This document shows, piece by piece, positions 32,789 to 44,546 of a stretch of 64,000 nt of DNA. The number at the start of each line of letters is the position of its first letter. Position 1 is the first letter of the stretch. The notes beneath the pieces were generated by a model. The model was not told where the DNA came from. It saw nothing but the letters and a program-made list of their open reading frames with translations, and did not search any database. The position numbers were made by a program, and so were the translations under genes. The stretch spans positions 211,686 through 275,685 of the forward strand of contig ML680047.1 in the NCBI GenBank assembly GCA_007922225.1, written 5' to 3'. This stretch comes from Emydura subglobosa. Its lineage: Eukaryota; Chordata; Testudines; Chelidae.

Positions 32789-34105
32789 TGCATAAGAACA
32801 GCCATACTGCGTCAGAACAATGGTCCATCTAACCCAGTAACCTGTCTTCCGGCAGTGGCCAATGCCAGGTGTTTCAGAGGCAATGAACAGAGTGTTTCTG
32901 GCAAACAGAGGCTAGCGACACTCAGAGCATGCCGCTGCATCCCTGACCATCTTGGCTAATAGCCACTGATGGATCTATCTTTCAGGAACTTATCTAGTTC
33001 TTTTTTTTAAACTCTGTTATAGTCTTGGCCTTCACAGCATCCTCTGGCAAGGAGTTCTACAAGTTGACTGTGCATGTGTGAAGAAGCATTTCCTTTTGTT
33101 TGCCTATTAATATCATTGGGTGACCCTTGGCTCTTGTATTATGTGAAGGATAACATTTCCTTCTTCACTTTCTCCACACCAGTCAAGATTTTATAGACCT
33201 CTATCATACCCCCTCTTCGTCATCTCTTTTCCAAACTGGAAAGTATCGGTCTTTTTAATCTCTCCTCAGATGAAAGCTGTTCCTTACCCCTAATCATTTT
33301 TGTTGCCCTTCTCTATACCTTTTCCTATTCTAATCTATCTTTTTTGAGATGAGGTGATCAGATTTGTATGCAGTATTCAAGGTGTGGGGTGTACCATGGA
33401 TTTATATAGAGGCATTCTGATATTTTCTGTTTTATTATCTATCCCTTTCCTAAGGGTTCTTAACATTCCGTTAGCTTTTTGGACTGCCACTAGACACTGA
33501 GTGGATGTTTTCAAAAAACTATCCACAGTGACTTTCTTGAGTGCTAACAGCTAATGTAGAGCCCATCATTTTGTATGTATAGTTGGGATTATGTTTTCTA
33601 ATGTGCATTACTTTACATTTATCAACACTGAATTTCATCTGCCATTTTGTTGTCAACTCATCCAGTTTTGTGAGATCCCTTTGTAACTCTTCAAAATCTG
33701 CTTTGGACTTAACTATCTTGAGTACTTTTGTATAATCTGCACACTTTCCACCCCACTGTTTACCCCTTTTTCCACATCATTTATGTATATGTTGAACGGC
33801 ACTGGTCCCAATATAGATCCCTGGTGGGCCCTGCGATTTACCTCTTTTCCTTCTGAATACTGACAACTTATTCCTACCTCTTTTTCCCTATCTTTTAATC
33901 AGTTACTAGTCCCTGAGAGGATCTTCCCTCTTATCCCATGACTGCTTACTTTGCTTAAGGGTCTTTGGTGAGGGACATTATAAAAGGCTTTCTTAAAGTC
34001 CAAGTACACTCTATCCACTGGATCACCCTTGTCCACATGCCTGTTGACCCCCCTCATAGAATTCTAATTGATTGGTGACGTATGATTGCCTTTTTAAAAA
34101 CTATT
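32789..34105 (-). mobile_element. Older CR1/L3-like LINE, 1.3 kb
   Basis: Minus-strand LINE whose 3' end at 32,789 reads, reversed, '...cattgttctgacgcagtatggctgttcttatg'. It matches the 3' ends at 17.1 and 55.4 kb. The body covers the RT C-terminal half ('gtatgcagtattcaaggtgtggg', 'cctggtgggccctgcg') and extends upstream past 'ggtgatccagtggatagagtg' to about 34,105. It has no open frame. Confidence 0.78.
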
Positions 34106-35122
34106 CAGAAAGGGGTCAGGGCTTATTGGGGTAGTGATGGGAGTGGAATTTGTGGAAGAAGGTGCTGGAAGGCTGCCATTCCTACTGGGGCAAAGTTTAA
34201 AGTTTTGGTGCATTTGTGGATATGTATTATGGCCGTGCTAGTGTGAGCTGTCTCTCTCCCAAGATGAGGGAATAGAGGCCATGTTCTGTTGGTTGCCTTA
34301 ACTTTTAATTTCCTTGCTGATGGGGTTGTGCATTAAGTATGTTACACATAAACCATCCTTAATTGACACACAGCATGATGTTTTAGTATAATAAATAATG
34401 AAACAGCACAAATGTGTTCCATGTACTTTCCTAACTTCAAAATGTGCTTAAACAAGGACCACAGCAGCTGAATCTCTCTGGCTAAGTACACCCTTCAAAA
34501 TGTGCCCTTTTGAAAAGTTGCTAGCGGCTATATTAGTCATAACTTGCCTTCCTTACTCTGGAATGAGAGACAAGGGGCAAAGAGGTAGGAGAGGGTTTGC
34601 CATACCTGCCAAAATATGTAACCATAGATCACTTGGCCAGATGTTAAGATGGTGGACAGATACATTCTGACTATTGTAGTGCCTAATCCACATGCACTCC
34701 AAAATCAGTCATTGCAGAGTACAGATTATTTGGGAAAAGAATAAAAGCCCTTTAAAAAAATGGCATTGAAAGAACCGGAGCCTTTCAATGCCACAGCCGG
34801 ACCTCAATGGACCCAGGCTGCAAGGAAAGAGGTTGAAAGGCCCTTTCTCTGCAGCAAAGCATTAAAACAAAGTTCTCCAGGAACAAACATCCTTCCTCCT
34901 GGGTCATTCATTCTCATTTGCAATGACTAGAAAGAGAACATGATCAACAATATCCTGGAGAGGTGATGCCTTCACTCCAGGGACTGGACACAGAGGCAGC
35001 AGCGTCCAACCAAGAGGGGGCAGCCCTGCTTGGACACCATCTTATGGGAGAGAGGGAATGGATGAGCTCACAAAACAAAGGGAGGGTACGGTGGCACTCC
35101 CCCAGAAACCAACTTTACTCAC
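34106..35122. other. Intron upstream of LINE, no recognised feature
   Basis: Intron sequence between the LINE and the microexon. Only chance ORFs are seen. Confidence 0.4.
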
Positions 35123-35136
35123 CTTCTCCAATAAAT
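35123..35136 (-). CDS. MYO10-like myosin motor, 14-nt microexon 7 (YLLEK)
   Basis: A 14-nt microexon, ATTTATTGGAGAAG on the minus strand. It is bounded by the acceptor GATGCTCAG, with a pyrimidine-bearing tract upstream, and the strong donor GTGAGTAAA. Joined to the single T left over from exon 6 it encodes Y-L-L-E-K, the highly conserved motor strand and helix start that exon 6 lacks. It returns the frame to phase 0, which the next exon needs (N-R-V-V). Direct joining of exon 6 at GATT to exon 8 would create TAA. It is too short for ordinary gene finders. I do not know whether mammalian MYO10 has the same split. Confidence 0.86.
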
Positions 35137-35266
35137 CTGAGCATCAGGTTAAGGGGAAAACAGCATTCGAGTGACCTCACAATCTGATTTTCTGGTAATT
35201 GTCACAGAATTTCCAATCCACATGGGAATTAATCCAGTGACAGGGACCAGAGTACCAAGTCATTCA

Positions 35267-35527
35267 GGGTATGTCTACACTAGAAACGCTACAGCAGTGC
35301 TGCAGAAGTGCAGGCACTTACTACGGCTGTGGATGGAGTTCTTCTGTCCCTGTAGTACATCCACCTCTCCAAAAGGCATTGGCTAGGTCAACTGAAGAAT
35401 TCTTCCATACATAGCCCTGTCTGCACTGGGGCTTTGGTCAACAACCATGTCTCCCATGGGTGTGAATTTTTCACAACCTTACGCAACATACTTAGGTCGA
35501 CCTAAGTTTTACGTGTAGACCAGGCCT
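35267..35527. mobile_element. GTCTACAC-type MITE (second family)
   Basis: A 261-bp inverted-repeat element: left gggtatgtctacac, right gtgtagaccaggcctc. The interior has paired 'gaagaattcttcc' and 'ttaggtcgacctaa' palindromes. It has the form of a non-autonomous DNA transposon and lies 130 bp upstream of the microexon acceptor. Confidence 0.75.
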
Positions 35528-35660
35528 CAGGCTATAGGAAAGAGGCACTGAATGACCATGAGCATTATTTAAGAGAGAGTGTAGAGGAGGAATTGGGCCC
35601 AGCACAAGGCAGAGAGAGAGGTCAAACCAAGGGTATCCAGCAAGGTCACGGAAGTTAGAG

Positions 35661-35765
35661 ATTCATAGATTTTAAGGTCAGAAGTGACCCATTATGATAA
35701 TCCAGTCTGACCTCCTGCATAACACAGACCAGAAAACCTTCCTAGTGATTTATGCCCACAACTTC
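35661..35765 (-). mobile_element. CR1 3' terminal fragment
   Basis: Minus-strand CR1 tail: 'attcatagattttaaggtcagaag', 'ccagtctgacctcctgcataacacag'. It is about 100 bp with no coding part. Confidence 0.75.
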
Positions 35766-36137
35766 TATTTGAGATGGACAAGTCTTTACCTGCAGAAAGT
35801 GGGAGAGGAGAGGAGAGGCTGAGCTTTCTCTCTGTCCCAAGTGTTGGGTATTTTTCCTCCTCTAAAAAAACAACAACAAAAAAAAAACCCAGCACCAGCA
35901 ACTGCATTTGGACAAGGAAGAATTACTTTCAGTGGTGCTGCACACCTGCTACTCCCATGGAAGTTAGTGATAGAGTTAGTGCTCAGAATCTTTGACAATC
36001 AAGTCACTTATTCAGGGATCTTACCTTTAGGGATCCAAGTTTGAGCTTGGGCAAGTCACGCAAGCCAAAATTTCTCCCACAATAAGTCACTAACTTAGCT
36101 GACACGAATCTATGGACCAGATTCTCCAGTCTGCCAG

Positions 36138-36173
36138 GGCCCCTTTGTGCCATGGAAGCTGCACAAAGGGGCC
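36138..36173. repeat. Strong 13-bp hairpin
   Basis: The perfect inverted arms ggcccctttgtgc (36138-36150) and gcacaaaggggcc (36161-36173) are separated by 10 nt. There is no T-run after it and no gene near it, so I do not call it a terminator or RNA. It may be part of an unclassified repeat. Confidence 0.85.
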
Positions 36174-36859
36174 TCATAGCAGCCAGAGATGGCCTGTAGA
36201 GGATTCACCATGTAAAATAACTCTCTGCTGACATCCAGCTGCCTTCTACACCTGCCGCCCCCAATCCCAGTGTGATGGGAAGGAGGTAGGGGGCATGTCT
36301 AAGCCATTCCAGCAGTGGGGATTGTGCAGGCACAGAGCTCGACTGTGCCCCATCCTCTCCTGGCATATTTTAGAGTTGCCCCTGTGCACTGGCATTGGGC
36401 AGCTCTTAAATTGGCTTCCTACAGCTGCCATTGTTCCTAATGTCCAGTGCGGCTCGGACATGGTGGACAATATCTTCTTTACTCCCAGCCAGAGCCTGGC
36501 TCTGTTGACCAAGGGAATATACTCAAACAGTCCCCTCTGGTGTTCCTCCAGGGAGCAGCATGAACTAAATGGTGTCACAGGCTGTCCCTTACAAACGTCT
36601 ATGGATTAAGTATTGATGATATTCTGGGATAGAAATCTAAACTTTGTTCCCAGCTAACGCACAGATATTAGGGATCTATGGATGCAAGGCAGACTTCCCA
36701 GGGCCAGAGTAGACATGGCCTCACCTATTCCAAGTAAGACACAAAGTAAATCACACTGTTACAGGGCAATTTGCTGACCCACTTTCAGCTCCACTGTCTC
36801 CTTCCATCTTTGGTGTGCAGTGGAGCGGGATGTGGCAGGACGGCAAGAGGAAAGGATAC

Positions 36860-36984
36860 AATCGGTGACGCGCCCTCCCTGGATGTGTCCATGCTGGGAG
36901 AAGTGCAGCTGGATAAACTTGCCAAAGCGGCTGGAGTTGTTGTTATAAACGGTCTTGGCATTTCCGAAGGCCTCCAGGATAGGG
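36860..36984 (-). CDS. MYO10-like myosin motor, coding exon 6 (switch I)
   Basis: This 125-nt exon encodes SPILEAFGNAKTVYNNNSSR followed by FGKFIQLHFSQHGHIQGGRVTD. It contains the switch-I segment NNNSSRFGKF that coordinates the gamma-phosphate and Mg2+. The acceptor is TTCCCCAG. I place the donor at GATT|GTATCC (36,858-36,859), one base into a codon. Reading on past this point gives DCILSS instead of the near-invariant DYLLEK of myosins. The 14-nt exon at 35,123-35,136 supplies exactly the missing TAT-TTA-TTG-GAG-AAG when joined to this T. The donor is not a strong consensus match, and an alternative GTGGGT donor exists at 36,781-36,782. Confidence 0.93.
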
Positions 36985-37609
36985 CTGGGGAAGGAAGACA
37001 ATGATGGACCTGAACAGGGGCACCAACCCCAGTGTGATGTAGGCAGGGTTAGCCGTTCACCCTTTGCAGTAGGTGCATTCTGTCATCTCAGTGTTACATT
37101 CACCACAGCACGGACCGCGGACCGGAGAAAACGGCAGGTAAGATAAGCTAGGAGGAGCTGGCGGGGAGACGCTGGCCGTGTTGGCAGGAGACAGCTAGAA
37201 CACACTATGAAATGGGCTTTAAATACCTGGGATTGGGATTAGTTACGTCAGCCCATGGTTTTTGTGCGCAATCAGCACTCGCTCTGTCTGGACATCTCGT
37301 GCCCCAAACAAGCCACCCTCCTGGCTGTGCCTGTACTGCTGTGGAAACTAAAGGAGCCAGGACAAGAATTTGTTAATAGGGGGCATAATACAACACTAGG
37401 ATGTAGAGGTAAACTGGGCTTTTGCGGCCCAAGAATTTCAGAAAGGTCACAGAAGTTTGGGGTAAACCCTGTCTTAAGAAAACTGTCCTGGGATCTTTAG
37501 TGTCCATTCAGCATGGACAAGGCCTCCGTTTTTAATGTTTCAGGCTGAAGATCCACACGTACTAACCTGTAGGGACTCTGAGTAAATCAAAAGAGGGGTG
37601 GTCTAGCAG
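36985..37609. other. Intron between exons 5 and 6, no recognised feature
   Basis: Unique-looking intron sequence upstream of exon 6. No repeat was named. Confidence 0.4.
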
Positions 37610-37780
37610 GACTAGTCACAGCCCTTGTTCTCACATTACCTCTGTCTATGGCCCTGGGCAAGCCACTTCTCTGCCACAACTTCCCCATTTGAAAATGGGA
37701 GAGCATAACTACAACACTGTGAGGTGGATAATGTTAAGAGTTTTCAAACGATCATAACACAAGAAATATCCATGGTCAAT
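37610..37780 (+). mobile_element. MIR/CORE-SINE-like fragment
   Basis: It has 'ccctgggcaagccacttctctgcc' followed by 'ccatttgaaaatgggagagcataac' and 'tgtgaggtggataatgtt'. This order matches the 3' half of MIR-type SINEs (…ttgggcaagtcact…, …tgtaaaatggg…, …tgtgaggat…). The tRNA-derived head is not clear. Confidence 0.6.
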
Positions 37781-38689
37781 TAATTTGCTTTGTACGGATC
37801 AATGGCTGAGATAACAATGCTGGAATATGAACCAGTCTTCTAGAACATCTATGCTGCTGTTATTTACAATTGTGATTGGGTCCCAATTTTACTAAGTGCT
37901 TTCCAATCATGGAGGAAGACACACTCCCCCAATGTATTCCAAACCTTATGCTGAGAGCATTATGCCATTCCTTCCAGCTCAGGAAGAATATTTTCCCAAT
38001 TGGATTAGAGTCTTAAAACATGAGTCTGATCAGGAAATTAAAAAAAAACCCTTGTTTTGTTTTAAAAAACAACATTCCTGATCACCCTGTTGGCTCAAAC
38101 TGCCAGGACAATGTTGGATTATACTGCAGTGAGCTGCATGGAGACTTTTGGTTCTTGGTCTGCAGGATGATAGCAACTATATTTCAAGGGGAAAAGCCTA
38201 CTTCTTTCAAACAGGCAAAATGGGACCAGGATTAGAATTATTCAGTGTAATAGTTTAACCAATACAAAGACTAAAAGTGCAGTAGGGAAAACAAAAAACA
38301 AAGAAAAAGTCCAGGCCACATTGCAGGAATGCTCTGTAAAGTTTACATTTAACCCTAAAACTCTTTTTAACAAAGAGGATTGCATTATCACTCTGAGAAA
38401 TGTATTTTTTGAATGTGTGGATGATCGCCGTACTCTCCTCTGTGCAGGTTCAGGATTAGGAAAAAGTAAAAAAATGATGACATACAATGTTATTTGAGAT
38501 CAAATACTGCTGGAATTTGCAGAAAACAGCAGGTTGTCTTGACTTTGGACAAGGTTAGCTATGTGAAGGGAGTGATATTGAAATGCAGGGAAAGCGTTAG
38601 GAAACCTCAAGCCCTGGCTTTATACTTTATCCTTTGAAAAACAGGCTTTAAGCAAAGGCAAAAATGGAATTATTTTTACTGCAATAGCA
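37781..38689. other. Intron sequence, no recognised feature
   Basis: Short chance ORFs only. Confidence 0.4.
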
Positions 38690-40245
38690 CCCAGAGAGCA
38701 CATGCAGGATCGGGTTCCATGGTGTTTGGAGCTTCACAAACACACCAGGAAACATGGTCCCCAACCCAGACATCTTACACTCTAAGATTCTAATCCTGTT
38801 AACACTTACACATGAGTAATTTTACACACAAGTAGTCCCACTGGTTCATCGACACCACACATGCACAAAATTCCACACACACACACATTTGCAGAATCAA
38901 GGTCTAATCAGAAACAAAATGCCCACGACAAACAGAAGGGAAAGGAGGACACAGGTAATGATAATAAGGTGTGTAGGTTAACTGCCAACTTGACAATCCC
39001 TGATGGTTCTAAATATTATTTTCTAAATGAAGAATAATTCAATCAGATCAGCTCTCTCTGACTGCAGTACCCCAAGCACTCTCGGAAGAGCTGATTCCAT
39101 GCAGGGACCATGGCAGAAGTGGTTCTGGAGGAAGGATCTGAAGGAAGAGAGGGGAATGGCTACACAGTTTAGCTCAGTGAGGCATTCAATGCATAAGGGG
39201 CAGCATGGAGGACGATGCAGAGGCATTTGTGGGAGAATGGACAAATAGGCATTTAAGGCTGGCATTATTAGTGAAGCAAAGAGAATGGGGGAGGCAACAG
39301 AGTGAGAGACAAGTACAGACATATATGTGGAGCAGAGCTGTGAAGGGCCCTGAAGGTGTTTGGATTTGATGCAGTGGAGAACAGCAAGCCTATGCAGGGC
39401 AGGAATTCAAAGGGGTAAGGGTGACAGAGGCTAGAAGGAAGGCTAGAAGGATGATCTTAGATGCTTCATTTTGAAGGCACCAGAGGTGGGTGACAGGCAG
39501 GCCCGAGCAGAGAAAGCAGCAGTAGTAAAGACAGCAGATGATGAGGGTCTGGAACCAGAGTTTTAGCTATGTGGAGAGAAAGAAAAAGTTAGATTTTGGA
39601 AACGTTGCAAAGGAAGCAACTGCAGAATTTAGACACAGGATGGATGTAAGAGGTAAAAAAGAGAGGAGTCAAAGCTGACTCCCACATTACAGACCTGAGT
39701 GGCAGGGAGTATGGTTGTATTGTCAACAGTGACAGAAAACAGGGAGAGTGGGACCAGTTTCAGAGGAAAGATCAGGAGTTTGGCTTTGGCCATGTTAAAA
39801 TTAAGTGGACAGTGAGAAAAGTATCCAGGAGAAGATGTCAGAGAAACAGACAGAGATATGGGACTGAACTGAGGGGGAGAGATCAGGAATGGAGAGGTAG
39901 ATCTGTGACACACTGGCTTAAAGATGATAGCTGAAGCCATGTGAGCAGATGAGGTCACCCGGAGAAAGATGTAAAGGGAGAAGAGAGGAGTGGGGCCAAG
40001 GACAGAGCACTGTGGGACCCACAGATAGTGGGAGAGGGTAGGAAGAGGACCCACCAAAAGAGATGCTGAAGGTGCAGTCAATGAAGTAGGAGGAGAACCA
40101 GGAGAGGACGGAGTCACAAAAGCCAAGGGAGGACAAAATGTCACGAAGGAGGGTATGATCAACAGTGTCAAAAGGAGCAGAGATGTTGAGGAGGATGAGG
40201 ATGGAGTAGAAGCCCTGGGAAAATAAAATAAATATTAGAGAAAAC
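38690..40245 (-). mobile_element. L2 LINE with RT relic
   Basis: Minus-strand L2. The frames at 40247-39918 and 40171-39629 contain LLNISAPFDTVDHTLLRDIL, LGFCDSVLSWFSSYF, CSVLGPTPLFSLYI and LNFNMAKAKLLIFPLKLVPL, then NVGVSFDSSL. These are the palm and thumb blocks of L2-clade reverse transcriptase. The FDTVDH Asp is present, but the Y-A-D-D block is lost to a frameshift at about 39,920. The downstream part to about 38,690 is UTR-like. Parts around 38,800-39,000 may be other repeats. Confidence 0.78.
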
Positions 40246-40249
40246 ATCT

Positions 40250-41335
40250 ACAACCTGTTTTATGCACCTTTCAAAATTTTTTTAGCAATAGCTTTCTTTC
40301 CTGGAGGAAGGATATCAGTTTAACAAAGCAGCATCTTCACACAAAAATCTCAAAACTTGATACGTCCTATGATAAAGTTACAACAAACAAGTACAAGTCT
40401 GGATATTTTCATACATTTTCTCTCTCTTGGAAATCAAGTCTCCTGAAGAGACCAAACAAGAAAAATGGAAATGTGAGAGCTACATTAACATTTCTAATGA
40501 AGAAGCTAAAATAAGGGGACACGACAAAGAAGAACACCACTGAAACTAATCCAGTTGGGCTGCTAAGGGAGTTTGCAGAGACTGGATTTCTGGAAAAAAT
40601 ACAAAGCATGAACTTTACAAAAAGCAAGGAAACAAAATGTCAATTTTATAGCACTGTTTGAAATGGAGACAGAATCCAATGGAGTCTCTGGATGTGTGCC
40701 TGGGTGCAGGAATAAACAGTTATGCTAATATTGCACCACACAGGAGAGCCGTTAATATTATGAGAGAGTCTGAACTGCAATTTTACAATAGCATTGCTGA
40801 CTTTCTGTATTCATTAGCCCAGCTCTTCAGCCCCAAAAAGGTCATTCTGTGCCACTGGAGTAGCATAAAAAGTGACCTGAAAGCTGTTCTCTTGCAGCTG
40901 CTGAGAATTCCCCAGCTGCTATGGGCCTCAGGCAGAGGGGGTATGACTGTGCCATCTGGAGGCTAGAGAGGGAAGGTCCAGACTGCCACACACTATAGGG
41001 GTGCTCAACCAGCAAATGCCTACAGGGCCTTCTAACTGGCACAGGTTAGAGAAGCCCTGAAACTGACTTAATCTGAGCTGGAGACTGGATCAGCTCCCAG
41101 CCAAGCCCCAGGATCACAAGAAGCACAAAAATGACTGAGCACCACCTTTTTCTCTGCCCCTCATCAGTAGCAAAGATCTGAGGAACAGTTCACTACAGTA
41201 GAGGGTCTGCATATGTCTATGGCAGCCGCACTTGTATAGCATGGAACTCAGCACAGCCGAGGATTATTCCCATCTATCTTATCTGAGTTTTGGTCTAACT
41301 GGCTACCCAGGGAGAAAAAAAGGAACCAGTGACAG
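40250..41335. other. Intron sequence, no recognised feature
   Basis: No exon, RNA gene or repeat that I could name. Confidence 0.4.
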
Positions 41336-41339
41336 GAGA

Positions 41340-42190
41340 CTCAGATTTTTAAGGCCATCAGGGACCATTACGATAATTAGTCTGACCTTCTGCATAATAC
41401 AGACCATAGAATCTGACCCAGCGATTCCTGCACTGAGTCCATCACCTCTGCTACAGTATATCTTTTAGAAAGAGGTACCCAGGCTTGATTTAAAGACTAA
41501 GTGATGAAAAATCTATCACGCCCCTGAATAAGTTGTTCCAATCATTAATTACCCTCCTTGTAAAAGACATGTTCCTTACTTCTAATCTGATGTTGTCTAG
41601 CTCCATCTTTCAAACACTAGATCTTGTTATGCATTTGTCTGCCACATTAAAGAGCCTTCAGTCATCAGAAAGCTTATAGGCCATGATCAAGTTACCACTT
41701 AATCTTCTCTTGGATAAACTAAACTTATTAAGTCTCTCACTATAATGCAAGTTTTCCAGATCTTGAATCATTCTTGTAGCTCTTCTCTGAGTCCTTTCCA
41801 ATTTGCCCACATCCGTTTTAAAGTCTGCACACTAGAACTGGGTGCAAAATCCAGTACCGGTCTCACCAGTGCTGTGTACAGTGGTAATCACACTTCCCCG
41901 CCTCTCGATACTCCTCTGCTTATACATCCAAGGATCACAACTGCTCTCTTGGCCGCCACACTGCACTGTGAGCTCATGTTCAGTCGATTTGGTTTTCACC
42001 AGGATCCCTTCTGAGTCACTGTTCTCCAGGATACAGTCCCTCATTCTGTAAATGGGACTTACATTCTTGGTATGGCTCTTGCATTTAGCTCTATTAAAAA
42101 CACCCATGGTTCAAGTGAACCCAGTTTATTATGCAATCCAGATCACGCTGAAGAACTGACCTATCCTGATTATTTATCACTTTTTTTTAG
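41340..42190 (-). mobile_element. Old CR1 LINE
   Basis: Minus-strand CR1: 3' tail 'agtctgaccttctgcataatacagaccatagaa', body 'acccaggcttgatttaaagac' and 'ctgatgttgtctagctccatctttcaaacactagatcttgttatg'. The RT region lies at about 41,760-42,110 ('gtagctcttctctgagtcctttccaa', 'gcatttagctctattaaaaac'). There are no intact frames. Confidence 0.78.
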
Positions 42191-42884
42191 GTGCTTCTAC
42201 CACTGCCACCACCTCAAGCTGGGATGAGCCTCTGGACACCTGAGCCTCTCCCTGGAGAGGATAAAGGTCCTTTCAGGGACTCTTCTCCTTGGAAATAACC
42301 TACTGACCCATTTAACATTCCTTCACGCTCATCTTTTCAGCTGCCAGGTTTCGGACACTCCTCTGCTTGCCATCAGCTGAAGAAACTCTGGTCCCTTCTA
42401 AGTCTTCCAATAGGCATCATTTGAAAGACACAGATTTTAAAAAGTGTGTCTTCCCTGTTGCACTGTATTCCCACCTAACCTCCTGCTGGAGCACAACCCC
42501 CGATGCCATATCTGGGTCTGATGGGACCAGAAGAGCAATCCTTAGGCCAGCCTACAATCAAGCATTGCTGAAGGGGGCTGGAAAGAGAAAGTCACTTACA
42601 TTTTCATAAAACAGCAGTAATAGGCTGGGCATGAGTGATCACCACTCTAGACTCCTAGGAGACCAAAGCAGGGACTCCCCAAGATCACAGTGGCACCAGC
42701 AGGAGTCCTGTGCACTAGCTCCCTAATGCCTGGAGCCAACAGCTTAGAGCTCTCAGAATGAAGAGCTCCCAACTTGAGCTCGTGCAGGAGCATGGAACCC
42801 AGAGTGGGGAATCTATTGATTACATATTAGTTTTAAGAGTCATATTACAAAGTCTCTCATAGGCCTAGGATGGATGCCATTATG
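42191..42884. other. Intron sequence, no recognised feature
   Basis: No supportable feature. Confidence 0.4.
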
Positions 42885-43260
42885 TCAGGCACTGCACAAG
42901 CAACTAGAAACACTCCCTACCCCAAACAGCTTACAATCTATTTAAAAACAAAACACAGCAAGTCCATGTAACAAACTTGAGGTCGGGGGGAAACAAGAGG
43001 AGGAAAACAGCAAAAGGGACGTAACGTTACACGACTCACTGCATGCACTGTTAAAAGTTTTAAAAGACAACAGACTGAAGGCATGAGTGACGTCAGTTAT
43101 CCCTGCTAGCCACCTGCCCAGCCATTACCATTTGGCAATTTACCATAGGCCCCATGGTGGAGGTGGGTCTGAAGACCATTTGAAAGAGGACAGGGTACTG
43201 GTTTTACAGATTAGTTCAGGGAGAATGTTTCATGCATAAGGGCAGGCATGGATAAAAACA
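42885..43260 (-). mobile_element. L2-like LINE 3' fragment
   Basis: Reversed, 42,885-42,945 reads 'agattgtaagctgtttggggtagggagtg' and 'gcagtgcctgacataatgg', the conserved end of L2-type elements. The rest is weak. Confidence 0.6.
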
Positions 43261-43539
43261 GTATTGAAGTGCCCCAGGCCTGCAGAACTACCAAGGGCTA
43301 TTTGGGAAGCAGCCACTGTACTGGTCTTTTACAAGGGGACTGGACTTCCAGGGTGTGTGTTTTCTTACATGGTCCATGCTTAATACCATCACTGTGGAGA
43401 TGTGCCAAGACCATTTGTGAAGTTCTGTTCTGGTCTTTTATATTCAGGTTCTTATATGGCCCTCATCACTGTAATATCTGAATGTTCATGCCCCAGGGTT
43501 TCAGCTGGCCACCTTCAGGGTACAGGAAGGGATTCCCCA

Positions 43540-44045
43540 CCATCACCTCCACCACGACCAGTGTATTCTGGCAGGTTTTTTAATCTCTTTCCTCTGAAGC
43601 ATCAGGGATGGCCACAGCCAGAGATGGGAGACTGGGTGGGGTGGGCTGGGCCAGGGTTCTGAGGTGGCATCCAGCATTCTCTCTCTCAGGGGCTTGGCTG
43701 GCTGGTTCTTGCTCACATGCACAGGGTCTAACTGATCACCATATGTGGGGTTGGGAAAGAATTTCCCCCAGGTCATACAGGCAGTAACCTGGGGGAGGAG
43801 GGTGAGATTCACTTCCCTTGTGGGCACTGGTCACTTGCCAGGATTATCTGGGTATAACTCATTTAATCCTTCCTCTGCCATTGCAGGGGCCTGGAGCACT
43901 GGTGCACCTTGCTCCCTCCTGTGGCAGTTTGGTCTCATTTTCATTGTTGTGTTTAGTGTGTGGGCACTGGGTGGTGCTGGTGGCCTGTGATACACAGGAA
44001 GTCAGATTAGATGAACTAATGGTCCCTTCTGGCCTTCCAGAAGTT
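43540..44045 (+). mobile_element. CR1 LINE 3' UTR
   Basis: Plus-strand CR1 3' region. It ends 'gtcagattagatgaactaatggtcccttctggccttcc', a CR1 3' end that is frequent in sauropsids. The upstream 'gcatcagggatggccacagccagagatggg' belongs to the same UTR. It lies just downstream (in gene sense) of myosin exon 5. Confidence 0.75.
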
Positions 44046-44180
44046 AGCACTTCAGTGAGGTGAAAGGGCTGTTGTGTCTAAAGGTCACACAGCTGCCCCA
44101 GCCACAGGGGCCCCTCTTATCCTTGCAGACACTGTCCCCGAGTGCTCACTGGTTCTCTCTCCTGTGGAGGTGAACTGTAC

Positions 44181-44315
44181 CTGCTCTCCATGATGGCTTC
44201 TTCCACATGAGTGCTCTTCTCAGATGCAGGGCCCCCTAGAGAGTTCTGGCTCGTGGCTGACAGGAATTTGAGCAACAACTTGGTGCTCTCAGTCTTCCCA
44301 GCTCCACTTTCTCCA
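44181..44315 (-). CDS. MYO10-like myosin motor, coding exon 5 (P-loop)
   Basis: This 135-nt exon completes a serine codon and then encodes GESGAGKTESTKLLLKFL, the ATP-binding P-loop (Walker A) of the myosin motor, at 44,291-44,314. After the P-loop helix comes a loop 1 of ordinary length (SATSQNSLGGPASEKSTHVEE) and AIMES. Minus-strand splice sites are TTAACAG for the acceptor and GTACAG for the donor. The exon ends two bases into a serine codon completed at 36,984. An intact GKT lysine and threonine mean that nucleotide binding is retained. This exon gives the strongest evidence that the locus is a working motor gene rather than a relic. Confidence 0.96.
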
Positions 44316-44546
44316 CTGTTAAGGAACAGACACGATCCACTCAAAACCCAGAACAAACAGAACAAGTGATTGTCCCACACAAAGGAGAATGGAGAATAAG
44401 TGGTCTGTCGGACCAAATGTGGGGCATCTCCATGACTGCAGGCATAGAAGAGATAAGGGGTAGGACTAGAGATGCCATCGCAGACAGGGCGGTGGGAGTA
44501 GAGAGTGTAATTCAATCAGGGGTTAGCCAATATTTCAGTCTCTAAC

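Noticed and set aside
39629..40171. 180-codon minus-strand ORF as a host gene
   Set aside because: It matches L2-clade reverse transcriptase blocks and lies in an L2 with flanking L2 UTR.
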